Source: Deltaproteobacteria bacterium (GTDB lineage Bacteria > Desulfobacterota > SM23-61). Taken from it: a DNA stretch of 12,699 bases. The stretch covers positions 1 through 12,699 of the forward strand of contig JACRCA010000147.1 in assembly GCA_016234425.1 (NCBI GenBank), written 5' to 3'. The notes under the pieces were generated by a model. That model worked only from the letters and a program-made list of their open reading frames with translations. It was not told where the DNA came from and did no database searches. Made by a program: the position numbers and the translations under genes. Of the stretch, positions 12,426 to 12,699 are shown one piece after another; within the stretch, counting starts at the first letter, position 1, and the number at the start of each line of letters is the position of its first letter.

Positions 12426-12548
12426 AACCACAGAGTTCTCAGAGAAATACTCTGCGATTTCAAGAAAAATTTATTCAGAAATCCCCCCTTTACCAAAGGG
12501 GGGCAGGGGGGATTGAGAATTTTTTCGTTCTCCGTGATCTCTGCGGTT
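12426..12548. repeat. MITE/REP-like element with inverted ends and G-rich hairpin core
   Basis: The 21 bases at 12426-12446 (beginning AACCACAGAG) and the reverse complement of 12528-12548 (beginning AACCGCAGAG) agree at 17 of 21 positions. The core holds CCCCCCTTT (12483-12491) facing AAAGGGGGG (12495-12503), with a second GGGGGGAT (12506-12513) that can pair alternatively with ATCCCCCC (12481-12488). Elements starting AACCACAGAG and separate CCCCCTTT/AAAGGGGG hairpins are familiar dispersed repeats in environmental bacterial genomes. Here one seems nested in the other. No coding content. The hairpin could also terminate the upstream transcript. Confidence 0.7.
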
Positions 12549-12585
12549 AATTTTTATCAAAAAAATTTTTCGAGGAGGAAATGGT

Positions 12586-12699
12586 ATGAAACTTGTTACC
12601 TTTGTCAAAGATAGCCAGAAGGAAGGGAAGCATATGCTCGGAGCCCTTCTCGATGAAAATTCGATTTTAAACCTTCAGGCTGCGGCGGCGCTTTACCTA
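12586..12699 (+). CDS. fumarylacetoacetate hydrolase-family protein, N-terminal end (partial)
   Basis: The first 38 codons run off the right edge. MKLVTFVKDS, then LGALLDENSILNLQAAAALYL, is the typical N-terminal beta-rich lead of FAH-family enzymes (MKLVTF, L-G-A-L-L, then a D/N-L-Q/A-A-A motif). The family includes fumarylpyruvate and acylpyruvate hydrolases and 2-keto-4-pentenoate hydratases, metal-dependent enzymes that cleave or hydrate keto acids. AGGAGG at 12573-12578 fits the ATG at 12586 with seven bases spacing; the ATG at 12581 is too close to it and is out of frame. The catalytic metal-binding Glu/Asp residues are outside the window, so the substrate is open. Confidence 0.8.
   Translation, partial: MKLVTFVKDSQKEGKHMLGALLDENSILNLQAAAALYL

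Noticed and set aside
12483..12513. G-rich run considered as a CRISPR or quadruplex element
   Set aside because: There are only two G6 runs and no spaced repeat units. The sequence is explained as a hairpin core of a dispersed repeat.
12356..12614. Two short plus-strand frames across the repeat
   Set aside because: They run through the end of the SPOR gene and the inverted-repeat element; translations reflect repeat sequence, not a protein.

Overview
The window looks like chromosomal DNA of a Gram-negative bacterium with moderate GC. Lipoprotein, SPOR and CsgG-like genes point to an outer membrane. Anaerobe-style genes (CaiB-type CoA transferase, FAH-family enzyme, archaemetzincin) and the repeat type would fit a deltaproteobacterial (Desulfobacterota) lineage. 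This placement is inferred from gene style only; no rRNA or tRNA marker is present.

Left end (1-3072, + strand): a sugar-phosphate cluster. It holds the last 42 codons of glucose-6-phosphate dehydrogenase (zwf), ribose-5-phosphate isomerase B (rpiB) and a stand-alone phosphoglucose isomerase of the type usually fused to transaldolase. An archaemetzincin zinc protease with an added N-terminal hydrophobic segment is coupled to the isomerase by an ATGA overlap.

Middle (3073-8008, + strand): an envelope cassette. A strong sigma-70 promoter with an AT-rich UP-like tract and two phased upstream direct repeats drives a roughly 120-nt leader. The leader contains a possible 10-codon peptide and ends in an intrinsic terminator. 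Downstream lie a TPR/CsgG-like lipoprotein (662 aa), an exported protein with a CsgG-like N-terminal domain and six fibronectin type III repeats (734 aa), and a small secreted protein (97 aa), all closely spaced. This cassette and its leader are the best candidates for a little-described system.

8009-9755: a non-coding gap, a class III CoA transferase, then a 51-codon relic of a transketolase C-terminal end.

9758-11400 (- strand): a SprT-like metalloprotease fused to DUF2786, with its own promoter, and a small cysteine-rich protein with a strong Shine-Dalgarno and an intrinsic terminator.

11401-12699 (+ strand): a promoter overlapping an inverted repeat, a three-helix membrane protein with a SPOR domain, a MITE/REP-like repeat with inverted ends and a C6/G6 hairpin core, and the first 38 codons of a fumarylacetoacetate hydrolase-family enzyme. 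No CRISPR array, tRNA, rRNA or transposase was seen.
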